Positions 5,924-7,481 of a DNA stretch of 7,481 nt are shown here, piece after piece. Position 1 is the first letter of the stretch; each line of letters starts with the position of its first letter. The position numbers were made by a program, and so were the translations under genes. The notes beneath the pieces were generated by a model, which was not told the origin of the DNA, made no database searches, and saw nothing but the letters and a program-made list of their open reading frames with translations. This stretch comes from an uncultured Selenomonadaceae bacterium. GTDB lineage: Bacteria > Bacillota > Negativicutes > Selenomonadales > Selenomonadaceae. The DNA lies in assembly GCA_905236255.1 (NCBI GenBank), contig CAJOPK010000126.1, positions 1 through 7,481 of the forward strand, written 5' to 3'.

Positions 5924-6700
5924 TCAATGCGAATTTTGGCGAAATTGCAGAAAGACAAATGCCGCCAATGCACACAAAAATGCAACCGATGCCGTAACCT
6001 GCGCGCTTTTCAAAATTCCGAAAACCGGATTGTTGTAATCCCCGCGCAAAAATTCAAGCAAAAATCGGGCTCCGGAATAAAGCATTATGTAAAGCGCAAA
6101 ACATTGACCTTTCACATATTCCCGGCAACGAAAAATCAGGAGTAACGCAAAAATCACAATATCAAGCTGACATTCCCAAACTTCCGCCGGATAAAGCGGC
6201 TGATTTCCGTAAATTCTGTAAGCCAAAGTCGTTTTCGGATAGATTATTCCGAAATTTCCTCCCGTCGGCGCGCCGAAAGCGTCCCCGTTCAACAAATTGG
6301 CACAGCGACCGAGTCCCTGCCCCAAAACTATTGCCGGAGCGACTATGTCGGCAAGATGAATTACGTCAAGACCCTTTTTCCGGGCATAAAATCCGCCGGC
6401 AAGAACTCCCAAAATTATTCCGCCCTGAACGGCCATTCCGCCCTGCCAAACATTTAAAATTTCGCTCAAATGATTTTGATAATATTCCCAGTCAAAAAAG
6501 AACACGTCCCAGAGCCTTGCACCGAGTAACCCGAAAAAACCGCCGACCAAACCTATATCGACAATGTGATCTTCATAACCGCGCCCGTCGACCTTTGCAA
6601 AAAAATAACCCACTCCGGTTGCAAGGAAAATGGAAAGCGACAAAATCACTCCGTAAGATCGAATCGGAAAATCTCCGATGTAAAAAAGATATTGGTACAC
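5924..6700 (-). CDS. lgt: Prolipoprotein diacylglyceryl transferase Lgt
   Basis: 258 residues, a normal length, with several membrane segments (about 14-35, 47-65, 90-106, 118-130, 178-192, 200-215 and 233-252). It transfers diacylglycerol from phosphatidylglycerol to the lipobox Cys of prelipoproteins in the inner membrane, the first step of lipoprotein maturation. The Lgt signature is GRCANLLNGDAFG (131-143), with R132 and N135 matching Arg143 and Asn146 of E. coli. Other family motifs are RSYG (14-17), WQGGMAVQGG (85-94) and ARFLLEFLRGD (211-221), with R212 in the position of Arg239. The His of the E. coli HGG motif is Gln92 here, and the Glu of the signature is D140. The start is GTG at 6700 with GAGAGG 7 nt ahead. 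It is the first gene of a four-gene operon, with a lipoprotein gene next. Confidence 0.97.
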   Translation of the reverse strand: MYQYLFYIGDFPIRSYGVILSLSIFLATGVGYFFAKVDGRGYEDHIVDIGLVGGFFGLLGARLWDVFFFDWEYYQNHLSEILNVWQGGMAVQGGIILGVLAGGFYARKKGLDVIHLADIVAPAIVLGQGLGRCANLLNGDAFGAPTGGNFGIIYPKTTLAYRIYGNQPLYPAEVWECQLDIVIFALLLIFRCREYVKGQCFALYIMLYSGARFLLEFLRGDYNNPVFGILKSAQVTASVAFLCALAAFVFLQFRQNSH

Positions 6701-6736
6701 AAATTATCCTCTCATTCAAAAAATTTATTTTCGTAT

Positions 6737-6765
6737 ATTTTAAACGAGCAAAAATTTTTTTGCAA
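6737..6765 (-). promoter_or_regulatory. Probable sigma-70 promoter of the lgt-akr-yqgF-mutL operon
   Basis: On the minus strand TTGCAA (6765-6760) and TAAAAT (6742-6737) are 17 bp apart. The -10 box matches the consensus at 5 of 6 positions and the -35 at 4 of 6. Transcription would start near 6730, about 30 nt before the GTG. The spacer contains an inverted repeat, GCAAAAA/TTTTTGC (6748-6763). Confidence 0.5.
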
Positions 6766-6781
6766 CAACAAGCACACAATA

Positions 6782-6824
6782 AAGGAGTCCGCTCAAATTC
6801 TTGAGGAACTCCTTCATTTTTTTT
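6782..6824 (-). terminator. Terminator-like hairpin downstream of the nitroreductase gene
   Basis: AAGGAGT (6782-6788) pairs with ACTCCTT (6808-6814), and an inner CTCAA/TTGAG stem (6792-6796/6801-6805) closes an ATTC loop. On the minus strand it begins about 20 nt after the nitroreductase stop, is preceded by A8 and followed by only TTTATT. On the plus strand it is followed by T8 (6817-6824), a better terminator, but no plus-strand gene precedes it. It probably separates the nitroreductase from the lgt operon, perhaps incompletely. Confidence 0.55.
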
Positions 6825-6834
6825 ACGGAAGAAT

Positions 6835-7362
6835 TCAAAAAGTTTCGGAATGAATTTTTTCAAATTTGAGTTTTTCCGGATCGCGCTTTTTCGGTTCTTT
6901 CGCCGGAATACCCAAAGACAAAATCGACTGACACATAAAATTTTCCGGGAAATTCAAAATCCCGCGCAGATATTCTTCACCGGATTTTCCGTCCTCCGCA
7001 TCACGGGCGCGAACCTGTATCCAGCAATTTCCGATTCCCAGTGAAGTCGCGGCAAGTTCCATATTCATCATGGCAACGCTGCAATCTTCGACAAGGGTAT
7101 CGGATTTTTCTTTATCCGCAATCACGACTATTGCGGCGGCGGCACCGGTCAACATTTTTGCAACGGCAACCCGGCAATGAGAAAGTTTTTCGAGTGTTTC
7201 GCGATTTTTTACGACGATAAATTCACAGGGATATTTCGAGTGACCGGAAGGCGCAAGAAGCGCGGCACTCAAAATGGTTTTAATTTGTTCGTCGGAAATT
7301 TTTTCGCCCGTGTACTGACGGCAACTTCTGCGCGAACACATCAGATCAAGCAAATCATTCAT
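6835..7362 (-). CDS. Small nitroreductase-family flavoprotein
   Basis: 175 residues from the ATG at 7362, the size of single-domain FMN-dependent nitroreductases, which work as homodimers with NAD(P)H in the cytosol. The FMN phosphate motif SRRSCRQYTG is at 10-19 and APSGH at 38-41. EDCSVAMMNMELAATSLGIG (92-111) is the usual helix plus loop before the C-terminal strand, and a LGIPAKEP segment lies at 150-157. Members reduce nitro compounds, quinones or flavins; the physiological substrate is unknown. It is relatively Cys-rich (9, 14, 46, 63, 94, 113, 144). An in-frame TTG at 7380 would add six residues, but GGAGGA (7375-7370) is ideally spaced for the ATG and would lie inside the longer gene. 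The end of an IS200/IS605-type element lies about 34 bp upstream, leaving no obvious promoter between them. Confidence 0.9.
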   Translation of the reverse strand: MNDLLDLMCSRRSCRQYTGEKISDEQIKTILSAALLAPSGHSKYPCEFIVVKNRETLEKLSHCRVAVAKMLTGAAAAIVVIADKEKSDTLVEDCSVAMMNMELAATSLGIGNCWIQVRARDAEDGKSGEEYLRGILNFPENFMCQSILSLGIPAKEPKKRDPEKLKFEKIHSETF

Positions 7363-7369
7363 AAAATTT

Positions 7370-7375
7370 TCCTCC
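7370..7375 (-). promoter_or_regulatory. Ribosome binding site fixing the nitroreductase start
   Basis: GGAGGA on the minus strand with 7 nt to the ATG at 7362. It argues against the in-frame TTG at 7380. Confidence 0.8.
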
Positions 7376-7405
7376 GTCAAAAGTCAATGCTCAATTTGAC
7401 AAACT

Positions 7406-7426
7406 CCCCACGCCTAAAGGCGGGGG
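7406..7426 (-). repeat. Subterminal imperfect hairpin of the element
   Basis: The stem has four G/C pairs, CGCC/GGCG, around a TTTA loop, extended by CCCC/GGGG past one bulged T (7410). Such bulged hairpins are what TnpA recognises at IS200/IS605 ends. The TAG stop of the tnpB frame (7416-7414) falls in the loop and the first stem base. Confidence 0.75.
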
Positions 7427-7481
7427 ATTCTGCTATCAACAACCGATACTTCTAATGAAGGCGAAGTTTTACTCGGTCTCC
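7414..7481 (-). CDS. tnpB: C-terminal tail of a TnpB-type RNA-guided nuclease (partial)
   Basis: Only the last 22 codons are in the window, in the frame whose first complete codon is 7479-7477. They read RPSKTSPSLEVSVVDSRIPR plus one Leu and end in TAG at 7416-7414. The RPSK...DSRIP ending with a stop inside the right-end hairpin is familiar from TnpB/OrfB proteins of IS200/IS605 elements. This tail is disordered and carries no catalytic residue, so the state of the RuvC and zinc-finger domains cannot be judged here. It is on the same strand as the nitroreductase downstream. The call rests on the tail together with the adjoining hairpin. Confidence 0.6.
   Translation of the reverse strand, partial: RPSKTSPSLEVSVVDSRIPRL

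Larger units (their letters stand above)
7376..7481 (-). ncRNA. Probable 3' part of an omega (reRNA) guide RNA
   Basis: In TnpB elements a guide RNA overlaps the 3' end of tnpB, includes the right-end hairpin as scaffold, and ends with a guide copied from DNA just outside the element. If the end is at 7396, the scaffold covers 7396 to beyond 7481, and the guide would be about 16-20 nt from 7395 toward 7376, beginning ATTGAGCATTGACTTT. This is established for characterised TnpB elements and inferred here; expression is not shown by sequence. Confidence 0.4.
7396..7481 (-). mobile_element. Right end of an IS200/IS605-family (TnpB-bearing) element, cut by the window
   Basis: On the minus strand the sequence has the usual right-end layout of these elements: the last codons of a TnpB-type gene, then the hairpin CCCCCGCC-TTTA-GGCG-T-GGGG (7426-7406) with one bulged T, then a short AGTTTG spacer and TCAA (7399-7396). 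These elements move as single strands through TnpA acting on subterminal hairpins and have no terminal inverted repeats or target duplication. The exact end at TCAA is inferred from the known form of related right ends. The rest of the element, including any tnpA, lies outside the window. Confidence 0.65.

Noticed and set aside
6331..6863. Open frames on both strands around the lgt start and the 6701-6834 gap
   Set aside because: They run through the promoter, the terminator hairpin and the ends of two real genes, and their products are low-complexity.
1..7481. CRISPR array, tRNA or rRNA genes
   Set aside because: I found no regularly spaced repeats, no tRNA-like cloverleaf with the conserved TTCGA arm, and no rRNA-like stretch on either strand by eye.

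Overview
This 7.5 kb stretch looks like an ordinary chromosomal segment of a Firmicutes-type anaerobe, with the end of a transposable element at the right edge. The evidence is strong AGGAGG-type ribosome binding sites, frequent TTG/GTG starts, a DUF2225 zinc-ribbon protein, a DUF4127 protein and an endonuclease-type MutL. The Negativicutes (for example the Selenomonas group) are my best guess, but this is inference from gene content and style, not from a marker gene.

Layout. Positions 1-192 hold no convincing gene, only two or three inverted repeats and an unassigned short open frame. A consensus sigma-70 promoter (TTGACA, 17 bp, TATAAT; 193-221) then drives a plus-strand pair: a DUF2225 cytosolic zinc-ribbon/TPR-like protein (306-995) and an exported DUF4127 protein (1012-2643). 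The pair meets a minus-strand operon tail to tail with only 7 bp between stop codons. Read 5' to 3', that operon is lgt (6700-5924), a lipoprotein-type aldo/keto reductase (5896-4967), a YqgF/RuvX-like RNase H-fold nuclease (4959-4549) and mutL (4552-2651). Its gene junctions are 27 nt, 7 nt and a 4-nt TTGA overlap. A promoter candidate for it lies at 6737-6765. Upstream and on the same strand is a small nitroreductase (7362-6835) followed by a terminator-like hairpin. The last ~85 bp (7396-7481) carry the C-terminal codons of a TnpB-type protein and the right-end hairpin of an IS200/IS605-family element, ending about 34 bp before the nitroreductase start.

How the genes relate. Lgt attaches lipid to lipobox cysteines, and the next gene encodes a protein with a lipobox (LAGC), so enzyme and candidate substrate are co-transcribed. 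YqgF-like and MutL are both nucleases and are translationally coupled. The DUF2225/DUF4127 pair has no known function. I see no clear new multi-gene system. The points most worth a second look are the TnpB right end with its implied guide sequence, the lipid-anchored aldo/keto reductase, and the coupled nuclease pair.
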